Assembly (NCBI GenBank): GCA_963812775.1
Contig: CAWEWH010000005.1
Span: 868,001-932,000, forward strand
Source: CAWEWH01 sp963812775
GTDB taxonomy: Bacteria; Pseudomonadota; Alphaproteobacteria; Rhizobiales; Beijerinckiaceae
Length of the DNA stretch: 64,000 nucleotides
Direction of reading: 5' to 3'
Shown: positions 33,590 to 42,110 of the stretch, one piece after another
How positions within the stretch are numbered: the first letter of the stretch is position 1
Layout: each line of letters opens with the position of its first letter
Made by a program: the position numbers and the translations under genes
The notes under the pieces: generated by a model
What the model saw: only the letters and a program-made list of their open reading frames with translations
What the model was told of the DNA's origin: nothing
Databases searched by the model: none

Positions 33590-34526
33590 ATGAGCGGCGG
33601 GCTTGTCGCCTTGACGGGCGCCACCGGCTTCATCGGCCGGCATCTGCTCGCCGACCTGCAGCGCCGCGGCTGGCGCGTGCGCATCCTGCTGCGTCGTCCC
33701 ACCGCCTTGTCGGGCGACGCAACGAGCGCCGTCGTCGGTGATCTCACGGCGCCGCGCAACATGGCGGCCGCCTTGCAGGGCGTCGACGCGGTGGTGCATT
33801 CGGCCGGCGTCGCGCACGCCATGTCCGGCATCCCCGAGGACGACTATCGCGCGCTCAACACCGACGCCACCGTCGCCCTGGCGCGCGCCGCCCGTCGTGC
33901 CGGCGCCAAGCGTTTCGTGTTTCTCTCATCCATCCGCGCCCAGAGCGGCCCGGCCGCGGCGGGCGTCCTGCGCGAGGACACGCCCGCCGCGCCGACCGAG
34001 CCCTACGGCCGCTCCAAGCTCGCCGCCGAGCGCGGCCTTGCCGAGCTCGACATCGACTGGGTGGCGTTGCGCCCCGTCCTCGTCTACGGGCCGGGCGTCA
34101 AGGGCAACATGGCAGCCCTCCTGAAGCTCGCCCGCGCCCCGTGGCCGCTGCCGCTCGGCAGCCTCAAGGCGCGCCGCTCGCTTCTCGCCGTCGACAATCT
34201 CGCGGCCGCCGTCGATCTCGTTCTCAAGCGCGCCGGCGCCGCTGCGCCGGCCGCTCATCGTCGCCGACCGCGACGCGGCGACGGTGGCCGACATCGTCGC
34301 CAATCTGCGCGCCGGCATGGGCCGGGCGCCCGGCGTCGTGCCGATGCCCGTCGCGCTGCTGTCGGCTGCGGCCTCGCTGCTCGGTCGAAGCGACATGTTC
34401 GAGCGGCTCGCCGGCTCGCTCGTCGTCGACACGGGCGCCATCGCGGCGCTCGGCTTTGCGCCGCCGCTCACCAGCGCCGAGGGCTTGCGGCGGCTCGGGG
34501 CGAGTGAGACGCCGGCGCAGCCCTGA
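33590..34526 (+). pseudogene. NAD-dependent epimerase/dehydratase, frameshifted
   Basis: The first ~215 residues read as an extended SDR epimerase: GATGFIG nucleotide loop, SSIRAQSG, and the catalytic YGRSK. After LVLKRAGAA near 34240 the open frame turns into Arg-rich noise to 34507, while the correct continuation (PLIVADRDAATVADIVANLRAG ... LRRLGASETPAQP) appears in the next frame and ends at 34526. One extra base in the GC-rich stretch 34228-34250 explains this. The intact gene would give a ~311-residue sugar-nucleotide epimerase or reductase. Whether the shift is real or an assembly error cannot be told from the sequence alone. Confidence 0.82.
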
Positions 34527-34536
34527 AGGTCGCGCT

Positions 34537-35313
34537 CTAGCCCTTCAGCCGCCACGGCAGCACCAAGAGCCCGTCGGGTCGTTCCTCGGTCAGCGCCTCG
34601 ATGCCGAAGGCGGCCGCGATGCGCTCGGCGCTCAGCGCCTGGCGCGGCGGTCCCTCGGCGATCTTGCGGCCTCCGCTCAGGATGATGACGCGGTCGGCGA
34701 AGCGCGCCGCGAGCGCCAGATCGTGCATCACCACCGCCACCGCCCGCCCGCGCGCCGCCTCCTGCTTGAGGCCCGCCATGACGGCGAGCTGATGGCGCGG
34801 ATCGAGTGCCGCCACCGGCTCGTCGCACAGAAGGATCGGCGCCTCGACCGCGAAGGCACGCGCCAGGAGCACGCGGGCTCGCTCGCCTCCTGACAGCGCC
34901 GTCGCGGCGCGTGTCTCGAAGCCGCCAAGATCAGCCGCCGCGATGGCACGCGCGACCGCGTCCTTGTCGGCGCCCGTGAGGCGGTCGGGAACGGCGCCAT
35001 GCGGCAGCCGCCCGAGACCGACGACGGCCGCGACGCTGAGCGGCCACGCGATGGTGCCGTTCTGCGCCAGATAGGCGATGGTCCTGGCGCGCTCGCGCGG
35101 GGCGAATGCCGCAAGCGGCCGGGTGGCCACCTCGATCGTGCCGCTCTCGATGGGCAGCAAGCCGGCGAGCGCCTTGATGAGCGTCGTCTTGCCCGCCCCG
35201 TTGGGGCCGAGGACGGCGAGGACTTCGCCGTCGCGCACCGCGCAATCGACGCCCATGATGATCGGGCGCCCGCCGAGGCTGACGCTGAGCGCCGTGCCGG
35301 AGAGCCCGCTCAT
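34537..35313 (-). CDS. BtuD/FecE-like ABC transporter ATP-binding protein (cobalamin uptake)
   Basis: A 258-residue ATPase; start ATG 35313 overlaps the permease stop (ATGA), so both are coupled. Walker A is GPNGAGKTT, signature ALSGGERAR, Walker B ILLCDEPVAALD, H-loop VMHDL. It belongs to the FecE/BtuD/HmuV import group. Because the operon starts with a cobalamin riboswitch and a BtuB-like receptor, vitamin B12 is the likely substrate; a cobinamide-type corrinoid is an alternative. Confidence 0.88.
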   Translation of the reverse strand: MSGLSGTALSVSLGGRPIIMGVDCAVRDGEVLAVLGPNGAGKTTLIKALAGLLPIESGTIEVATRPLAAFAPRERARTIAYLAQNGTIAWPLSVAAVVGLGRLPHGAVPDRLTGADKDAVARAIAAADLGGFETRAATALSGGERARVLLARAFAVEAPILLCDEPVAALDPRHQLAVMAGLKQEAARGRAVAVVMHDLALAARFADRVIILSGGRKIAEGPPRQALSAERIAAAFGIEALTEERPDGLLVLPWRLKG

Positions 35314-36335
35314 GCCGGCGCCCCCGTCAGCTCGGCGCGCCGGCTGATGACGATCCACAGGAAGAACGGCACGCCGACCAGCGCCGTGAGCACGCCGACC
35401 TTCACTTCCGTGGCCGAGGGAATGAGTCGCACGGCGCAATCGGCGGCGAGCAGCAGCACCGCACCGGCGAGCCCGGAGGGCAGCAGCGCCCGGGTCGGGT
35501 CGTGGCCGACGAGCGGCCGCACCAGATGCGGGGCGACAAGGCCGATGAACCCGATGGTGCCGGCCACCGCCACCGAGGCGCCGACCCCGAGCGCCACCCC
35601 GGCCACGACGAGGAGCCGCAGTCCCTTCACGTCGACGCCGAGGCTCTGCGCCGTATCCTCGCCGAGCGCCAGCGCCCGCAGGCGCCGGCCGGCGAGACCG
35701 AGCAGCACGAGCGACAAGGCCGCGAAAGGCGCCGACAGCATGACGTGCCGCATGGTGCGGTCCTCGAGCGAGCCGAGCAGCCAGAAGACGATTTCCGAGA
35801 CCGCGAAGGGATTGGGCGACAGGCTGATGAGCAGCGAGGTCAGCGCCCCGGCCAGCGCCGAGATGGCGAGGCCGGCCAGCACCAAGACGACGAGGGAGGC
35901 GCGCGGCCCCGCCACCAGGACGACGAGCGCCACCGACGCGAAGGCGGTCGCGACGGCGGCGATCGGCAGGGCCAGCGAATAGACGCCCGCGAAGCCGAAA
36001 TAGAGCACCGAGACGGCGCCGAGCGCGGCCGCCTGCGGCGCCCCGAACACCGAGGGTGCGGCGAGCGGATTGCGCAACAATCCCTGCAGCGCCGCGCCGG
36101 CGAGGCCGAGCACGGCGCCGATCATGATGGCCAGGATGGCGCGCGGCAGCCTGATCTCGCGCACGATGATGGTGGCGCCGCCGCGCTCACCGAACAGCGC
36201 CTGAACCGCCTCGAGCGGCGGCAGGCGGGCCGGGCCGAGCGCCAGCGACAGGGCCGCGAGGACAAGGATGGCGGCAACGAGCGCGGGCGTCAGCCACCCC
36301 GCTGCTTGCAGCCGCTCGCCGTCCTGAACCGTCAT
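35310..36335 (-). CDS. FecCD-family permease (BtuC-like)
   Basis: A 341-residue permease from ATG 36335, just beyond the receptor gene's stop; the longer frame to 36404 would overlap the receptor gene. About ten transmembrane helices are visible, with the family motifs RLPRAILAIMIGAVLGLAGAALQGLLRNPLAAP and GFIGLVAPHLVRPLVGHD. FecCD permeases carry siderophores, haem or cobalamin across the inner membrane. Context points to cobalamin. Confidence 0.9.
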   Translation of the reverse strand: MTVQDGERLQAAGWLTPALVAAILVLAALSLALGPARLPPLEAVQALFGERGGATIIVREIRLPRAILAIMIGAVLGLAGAALQGLLRNPLAAPSVFGAPQAAALGAVSVLYFGFAGVYSLALPIAAVATAFASVALVVLVAGPRASLVVLVLAGLAISALAGALTSLLISLSPNPFAVSEIVFWLLGSLEDRTMRHVMLSAPFAALSLVLLGLAGRRLRALALGEDTAQSLGVDVKGLRLLVVAGVALGVGASVAVAGTIGFIGLVAPHLVRPLVGHDPTRALLPSGLAGAVLLLAADCAVRLIPSATEVKVGVLTALVGVPFFLWIVISRRAELTGAPA

Positions 36336-36336
36336 C

Positions 36337-38325
36337 TCACCATGTGGCGCGCACGCCGCCGTAGAAGGCCCGCCCTGTTGTGCCGAAATTCTTGACCTCT
36401 TCATAGGCCGTGTTGGCGAGGTTTTCGGCGCGGGCGAAGACTTCGAACGTCCGGTTGATCTTGTAGCTCGAATAGACGTCGAGGCGGGCGTAGGACGGCA
36501 GGCGGTCGACCATGCCGGGCGAGGAGAAGCGGTCGCCGACCAGCACCACGGCAGGCTCGATGCTCAGCCCGGTGATCGGCATGACCTCGAAGCCGATGCG
36601 CGCCTCCTTGCCGGGGCGGCGCGCGAGCTTCAGATGCGTCACGAGGTCGATGGCTTCGAGGTGCGTGTAGGTGGTGCGCAGCCTGATCGTGTCCGGCACC
36701 AGGTCGAACGAGCCGGCGAGCTCGACGCCGGCCGTCTGCGCCCGCGCCACGTTGAAGAAGCAGCCGAAAATCTGCGTCGGCGCGCACAGCTTGGCGTTGG
36801 TCGCGAAGTCGATGAGGTCCTTGTAGCGGTTGAAGAAGATTGTCGTCGACAGCTTGGCGCGTCCGCCGAACAGCACGTGGTCGACGCCGACATCGGTGCC
36901 GAACGACGTTTCCGACCTCAGATCGAGCGTGCCGAAATCGCTGAACAGCTGGAACAGCGACGGTGCCTTGCCGCCGGTGCCGGCCGAGGCGCGCACTGTG
37001 GTGCCGGTTTCGGGCAGCACGTAGGCGGCGGTGGCACGCCAGGTGCGGAAGGTGTCCACGTCGATGACGTTGTCGATGCGCCCGCCCAGCGAGACATTGA
37101 GGTCGCCCATGCGAGCCTGCACGAGCGCGAAGGCCGAGCGCGTCACCTGCTCGGCGGCGACGTCGCGCATCTCGGTCGTGAGCACCGGCAGGACGCTGCG
37201 CGCGAAGGTGTCGGCCATCTCGCGCTCCACCTTGGTGCCATACGTGAGGGTGCCGAAGCCACCGAGCTTGAGATCGCCTTGATACTCGGCGCCGGTGCGC
37301 GTGCCGACGAAGCGCGAGACGCTCTCGGACGCGATGGGCTTCACGGCCGGTCCGAAGAACGAGACGCCGTCGGAGCTGCGGTCGAGACGGTTGGCGAACA
37401 CCGTCACCGTATTGCGCAACTGGTTGTCGAACGCGTCCGCGATGACGCGCGAATAGACGTTGCCGAACTGCGAATCGGTGAGCGACGGCGTGTCCGGGAA
37501 GGCGCCGAACGAGGCGTCGAACTGCGCCTTGTTGAAGAAGGCCTGACCGCCCGATTCCACGCGCAGCCAGTCCGCGACGTTGACGCCGACGCGGGCGCTG
37601 ACGCCGCCGCGCTGCGCCGAATCCGGCTCGAAGCCCCACGGCGCGAAGCGGCGCAGCCGCCCGATGCGATACCCGAAGGACGAGAAGCCCGCCGTGTCGA
37701 GGCCCGAGAACCCGAAGGCGAAGTCGGCGCGCTCGTCGCCGCCTGACACGCCGCCCCTGACTTCCTTGGTGCCGTAGCGGCCAGCCTCGACCGCGAGCGA
37801 GCTTTGCGGCGGCCCGCTGCTGCCGCGCCGGGTGATGATGTTGATGACGCCCCCCATGGCGTCGGAGCCGTAGAGCGCCGATTGCGGCCCGCGCAGCACC
37901 TCGATGCGCTCGACATTGGTGAGCACGAGGTTGGCGAAGTCGAGCTCGCGCCCGGTCGAGACCGGGTCGTTGATGCGCACACCGTCGATGAGCACGAGCG
38001 TATGGCGGGATTCGGCGCCGCGGATGCGCACGAACTGGCTGCCGCCAGGGCCGCCGTTGCGGGCCACCGAAACGCCCGGCACGCGGCGCAGCAGGTCGCC
38101 GATGTCGCGGGCGCTCGCCTTCTCGACCTCCTCGCGGGTGAGGACGGTGATGGCCGTGCCGCTGCGCGCGGCGGAGCTCGGGCCGCGCATGGGCGTGACG
38201 ACGATGTCGGGCAGCACGATGGGCTCAGCTTGCGCCGGGGTGCTCAGCGTCACGGCGGCAAACGATGCGGGAAACGAGATGGCAAAAGCGGCTGCCGCAA
38301 GGCGGCCGCGCGTCGGAGACAGCAT
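36337..38325 (-). CDS. btuB: TonB-dependent receptor, BtuB-like
   Basis: A 662-residue outer-membrane receptor. ATG 38325 has an excellent AGGAGG upstream and starts a signal peptide ending near AQA/EP. The TonB box region is IVVTPMR; the plug has VPGVSVARNGG, SQFVRIRGAESRHTLVLIDGVRIND and LRGPQSALYGSDAMGGVINIITRRG. The barrel ends in a Trp after GRAFYGGVRATW. These plug motifs fit BtuB more than siderophore receptors. The cobalamin riboswitch in its leader supports vitamin B12 as substrate. The permease and ATPase genes follow directly. Confidence 0.92.
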   Translation of the reverse strand: MLSPTRGRLAAAAFAISFPASFAAVTLSTPAQAEPIVLPDIVVTPMRGPSSAARSGTAITVLTREEVEKASARDIGDLLRRVPGVSVARNGGPGGSQFVRIRGAESRHTLVLIDGVRINDPVSTGRELDFANLVLTNVERIEVLRGPQSALYGSDAMGGVINIITRRGSSGPPQSSLAVEAGRYGTKEVRGGVSGGDERADFAFGFSGLDTAGFSSFGYRIGRLRRFAPWGFEPDSAQRGGVSARVGVNVADWLRVESGGQAFFNKAQFDASFGAFPDTPSLTDSQFGNVYSRVIADAFDNQLRNTVTVFANRLDRSSDGVSFFGPAVKPIASESVSRFVGTRTGAEYQGDLKLGGFGTLTYGTKVEREMADTFARSVLPVLTTEMRDVAAEQVTRSAFALVQARMGDLNVSLGGRIDNVIDVDTFRTWRATAAYVLPETGTTVRASAGTGGKAPSLFQLFSDFGTLDLRSETSFGTDVGVDHVLFGGRAKLSTTIFFNRYKDLIDFATNAKLCAPTQIFGCFFNVARAQTAGVELAGSFDLVPDTIRLRTTYTHLEAIDLVTHLKLARRPGKEARIGFEVMPITGLSIEPAVVLVGDRFSSPGMVDRLPSYARLDVYSSYKINRTFEVFARAENLANTAYEEVKNFGTTGRAFYGGVRATW

Positions 38326-38371
38326 GGAGACCTCCTGTCCGCCCCACCGGCAGACGTTCGAGTGGACCAGA

Positions 38372-38580
38372 CGTTGGCCGGTCTCCTGGCTCGCGGGTCG
38401 AAGCTGCAATCCGCCTTCCCGTACCTCGTCACGCCGCAGGGGCGCTCAAAAGGCCAGTGGTCTTCGGATCACCGCTCACCGCTTACAGTTGCGGGGGCAG
38501 CCGCGGAATTGGATGCCCTTGTGGAGGCATCCGCACCGCATTCCCGTTTCACCCCGGTTGCCCGGGGCACCAACGTCGGG
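38372..38580 (-). ncRNA. Cobalamin riboswitch
   Basis: On the minus strand the leader shows the conserved parts in order: GGTGCC near 38571, GGTGAAACGGGAA near 38550, the B12-box region GCTGCCCCCGCAACTGTAAGCGG near 38495, CCACTGG near 38457, GGGAAGG near 38420 and GACCCGCGAGCCAGGAGACC near 38390. It ends ~50 bases before the BtuB-like start, whose AGGAGG lies in the downstream segment. Binding of adenosylcobalamin would switch off translation or transcription of the receptor-permease-ATPase operon. Confidence 0.95.
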
Positions 38581-38731
38581 GGAGTCATAGGGCCGAGCTT
38601 GAGGCCGTGCAAGGGGCGGGTTGTTGTTGGTGTCGTCCCGGACGAGGGAAGGGGGGATCCAGGTCCATAGGGAGGATGGGCTTCGCTCCCTCGGCAATGA
38701 CACCGGAACATCGACGCCCTATTGTCCCCTG

Positions 38732-39556
38732 ATGCGGCCCCTCGTTCTCGCCATCGCGCTTGTCCTCGCGGCCGCGCCCGCCGCCGCCGAGGCGCCGCGG
38801 CGCATCGTGTCGCTCAACCTGTGCGCCGATCAGCTGCTGCTGCGCCTCGCCGATCGCGAGCAGATCGCCTCGCTCAGCCCCTTCGCGCACGATCCGCGCC
38901 AGTCCTTCCTGGCCGAGGCCGCACGAGCGCTGCCGGCCAACAAGGGCAGCGGTGAGCAGATCCTCATGGAGAAGGTCGATCTCGTCATTGCCGGCCGCTT
39001 CGACCAGAAGCCGAAGCTGCAGCTCCTTGCCGACAAGGGCGTGCCGACCTTGCTGCTCGACGCCTGGCACGATCTCGATCATGGCCGCGCCCAGATCCGC
39101 ATGATGGCGGAACGCCTCGGCCATCCCGAACGCGGCGAAGCGCTGATCGCCGACATCGATGCCGCATTGGTGCGCGCCAAGGGTGCGGCGCCGGCGGAGC
39201 GCACGGTGCTCGTCATGTTTCGGCGCGGCTTCGTGCTCGGCAACGACAATTTCATGAATGCGCTGTTGCGCCATGTCGGCCTCAGGCCGATGCAGTCCGA
39301 GCTCGGCCTGCCGCAGGGCGGCATGGTGCGGCTCGAGACGCTCGTCGCGACGCCGCCCGACTACGCCATGATCGGCCGCGAAGGCCTCGCGGCCGTCGAC
39401 AACGGCACCGCCTTCCTGCTGCACCCAGCCCTCATCGCCGCGTTGCCGCCGGAGCGGCGCATCACCCTCGACAACAAGCTCGCCACCTGCGGCGGACCCT
39501 CGACGCCCGCCACCATCGACGCGCTGGCGGCCGAGGTGCGCGCCAAGGTGCGGTGA
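38732..39556 (+). CDS. BtuF-like periplasmic cobalamin-binding protein
   Basis: A 274-residue substrate-binding protein of the BtuF/FecB class. ATG 38732 begins a signal peptide (LVLAIALVLAAAPAAAEA); the longer frame to 38621 would run through intergenic sequence. Recognisable parts are RRIVSLNLCADQLLLRLADREQIASLSPFA, VDLVIAGRF and TLLLDAWHDL. It is divergent from the riboswitch-controlled operon and completes the uptake system. No riboswitch precedes it on its own strand. Confidence 0.88.
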   Translation: MRPLVLAIALVLAAAPAAAEAPRRIVSLNLCADQLLLRLADREQIASLSPFAHDPRQSFLAEAARALPANKGSGEQILMEKVDLVIAGRFDQKPKLQLLADKGVPTLLLDAWHDLDHGRAQIRMMAERLGHPERGEALIADIDAALVRAKGAAPAERTVLVMFRRGFVLGNDNFMNALLRHVGLRPMQSELGLPQGGMVRLETLVATPPDYAMIGREGLAAVDNGTAFLLHPALIAALPPERRITLDNKLATCGGPSTPATIDALAAEVRAKVR

Positions 39557-39714
39557 CGGACGACCGATAGGGCGAAAGCGAGGAGGGGCGAAGACGCCGG
39601 CCATTGCCTAGCTGTCGGTTTTGCGCCACGTCCGCCCAGTGAAACGCCTTCGTGTTCGCTCCTCAAGCTGATACGCCATCGCGACCGACCTGACCGACGG
39701 GTGACGCAGGACAG

Positions 39715-40701
39715 ATGTTGGATAAATCGGATCCCTTGGCCGGCCTGTCCGCGGAACGGGAAGTCACGCTCATTCTGGAAGGCATCGGCGAAGGCTTTTA
39801 CGCCGTGGGCTCGGATTGGCGCATCAGGCTCTTCAACTCCGACGCCGAAAAGCACTTTGGTCTTCCCCGCGCCGACGTGCTCGGTCGCGTTCTGTGGGAG
39901 CTGTTTCCGAGCGCCCGCGACACGGAGCTGGGACGCACGTTCCGTCAAGTCATGGTGAGCCGCGAGACCATGAACTCCGAGGCGCAGTCGGTCCTGTTCC
40001 CGGGGCGCTGGATGGAATATCGGCTGTTCCCGCTCGGCGATGGCATGGGCGTGCGCTTCCGCGACATCACGGCGCGCAAGCGCGGCGAGGAGCTGCGCCA
40101 ACTCCTGCTGCACGAGCTCAATCATCGGGTCAAGAACACGCTTGCCATCGTGCAGGGCATCGCCTCGCAGACCTTCCGCAACACGCAAATCCCGGCGGCC
40201 GTCCGCAACAGTTTCGAGGCGCGGCTCATGGCGCTCGCCGCCGTGCACGATGTGCTCACGCACGAAAACTGGGACAGCGCGCAGCTGCGCGACGTTGTGA
40301 CGGCCGTTCTCACGCCGTACGGCGGCGACGACGCGAGCCGCTTCAGTATACGCGGCCCCAACTTGCGCATGCAGCCGCGCGGCGCGGTCGCATTTGCCCT
40401 CGCCCTGCATGAGCTATGCACCAATGCCGTGAAGTATGGCGCTCTGTCGCAGCCCTCGGGCCGGATCGACATCGGCTGGAGCACGGACGAGGACACGTTC
40501 CGCTTCGATTGGCGGGAGCGCGGTGGACCGCCGGTGACGCCGAACCCTGAGAAGGGCTTTGGCACGCGCTTGATCGAGCGAGCGCTCGCGGCAGAGCTCG
40601 GCGGCGAAGCGACGATCGACTTCGCCTCAGCCGGCATCGCTTGCCGCATCGTTGCGCCCTTGCAGGGCGTGCGCGCCGCTCCGCCGAGCCCGGCCACTTA
40701 G
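39715..40701 (+). CDS. PAS-domain HWE-family sensor histidine kinase
   Basis: A 328-residue cytosolic kinase. A PAS domain (~20-120) has GEGFYAVGSDWRIRLFNSDAEK and the closing FRDITARKR. The HWE kinase core has phospho-acceptor His in HELNHRVKNTLAIVQGIASQT, the N-box HELCTNAVKYGAL and the eponymous WRERGG. HWE kinases often signal to PhyR/GSR or light-responsive single-domain regulators; no response regulator is adjacent. AGGA lies just before ATG 39715. Confidence 0.9.
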   Translation: MLDKSDPLAGLSAEREVTLILEGIGEGFYAVGSDWRIRLFNSDAEKHFGLPRADVLGRVLWELFPSARDTELGRTFRQVMVSRETMNSEAQSVLFPGRWMEYRLFPLGDGMGVRFRDITARKRGEELRQLLLHELNHRVKNTLAIVQGIASQTFRNTQIPAAVRNSFEARLMALAAVHDVLTHENWDSAQLRDVVTAVLTPYGGDDASRFSIRGPNLRMQPRGAVAFALALHELCTNAVKYGALSQPSGRIDIGWSTDEDTFRFDWRERGGPPVTPNPEKGFGTRLIERALAAELGGEATIDFASAGIACRIVAPLQGVRAAPPSPAT

Positions 40702-40747
40702 CGCTGCGATCGGAACCGCCGCGCTCGCACCGCAGTTTCCCTGGGCG

Positions 40748-41849
40748 ATGCTCGAATTCTTCGGAAAGAAAGCCCCCGCGCCGCGCAAGGGCATGCCGAG
40801 CCCCCGCCTCGACGAGGTGGAGTTCAAGCGGCGATTCTTCGCGCAGTTCGCCGATCCGGCTTTCGAGCCGCTCGGTGACGAGCTCGAGCGGGTGGCGGCC
40901 GCCGCCTGGGATGCCTACGAGAATTCGCGCAAGGCGCCGCGCACGCAAAGAGCCGGTGGCGAATTCGCCGATCCCGACTACGCGCTCGCCGTCGACTGGC
41001 TCGACGGCCCGCGAGGCGATCCTGCGCGCGCAGCTGCTGCACGACGACAAGGCGGGACCGTCCCGCTTTCTTCTCGTCAACGGCTCGTCGCGCTAGGAGC
41101 ACACCTGTCCGGGCGAGATGTCGAAGTCCTGGCGGCTGACCGAGATCGCCGAGGAGGTGTTCGCGCGGCGCCCGGATGTCGGCGGTCGAGATCCTCGACC
41201 TGTCGCGGCTCGCCTCGGAATACGGCCGCCACATCCATCCCTGCAAAGCGTGCTTCTCCACCGCGCCGGCGCTCTGCCACTGGCCATGCTCCTGCTATCC
41301 CAACTATTCGCTCGGCCAGACCCACGACTGGATGAACGACATCTATCCCATGTGGGTCGCGCGCGCACGGCATCATGATCATCACGCCGGTCAACTGGTA
41401 CCAGGTGACCTCGCCGCTTGAAGCTGATGATGGACCGGCTGGTTTGCGCCGACGGCGGCAATCCCGACCCCACCTCGACGCACGGCAAGGATGCGCAGCG
41501 CGCCAAGGAAATCGAGCTCTCCGGCTGGGACTATCCGCGCCACCTGGAGGGACGCCTATTCTCCGTCGTCGTGCATGGCGACGTCGAGGGCGCCGAGAAC
41601 GTGCGCCGCGCCATCTCCGACTGGCTGTGCTTCATGCATCTTTGGCCGGCCGGCCCCGCCGCCGAGCTCGACCGCTATATCGGCTATTGGAAGCCTTATG
41701 CGACGAGCCACGACGAGCTTGACGCCGATACCGCCTTCCAGGAGGAGGTGCGCAACGCGGCCCGCGCCCTTCTCGAGGGTGTCGTCGCCAAGCGCGCCGG
41801 GCGCCTGTCGGCGGCGGGCACCGACCTCGCCGAGCCGCGGCGGAAGTGA
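40748..41849 (+). pseudogene. Flavodoxin-type NADPH-dependent FMN reductase, multiply frameshifted
   Basis: Pieces of one ~360-residue flavodoxin-fold protein follow each other in changing frames: LDEVEFKRRFFAQFADPAF (40748-41005), ILRAQLLHDDKAGPSRFLLVNGSS (to ~41095), MSKSWRLTEIAEEVFARRPDV (from 41118), VEILDLSRLASEYG (from ~41180), IITPVNWYQVTSPL (~41370-41418) and KLMMDRLVCADGG to the stop at 41849. Breaks fall near 41010, 41093, 41175, 41365 and 41418. The motifs VNGSS and TPVNWYQ mark the FMN-binding strands. So many shifts make decay a better explanation than one error. Confidence 0.8.
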
Positions 41850-42110
41850 CTCGACGCTCACGCGCCTGCCCTCTCGCGTTTTGCGGGATCCGTCTGTGGC
41901 AAAGCAGCCCCCCAGCCCCCTGGGCAGCACCAATCGCGCTTGCGGGTGCGATGACATCACGGCGACGAACGAAACCATTTGTCATGGCTCTCTGCCAATG
42001 AGCTGTAGCGGTTGTGGCAACGGTTCGGCTCGAGATAGGCCGACGACCAAGGCGCCGTCGCGGGCGCAGCTCGCGCGCGGGCCGCGCGGTCTCCCCCGCA
42101 CCTCTTAGCC

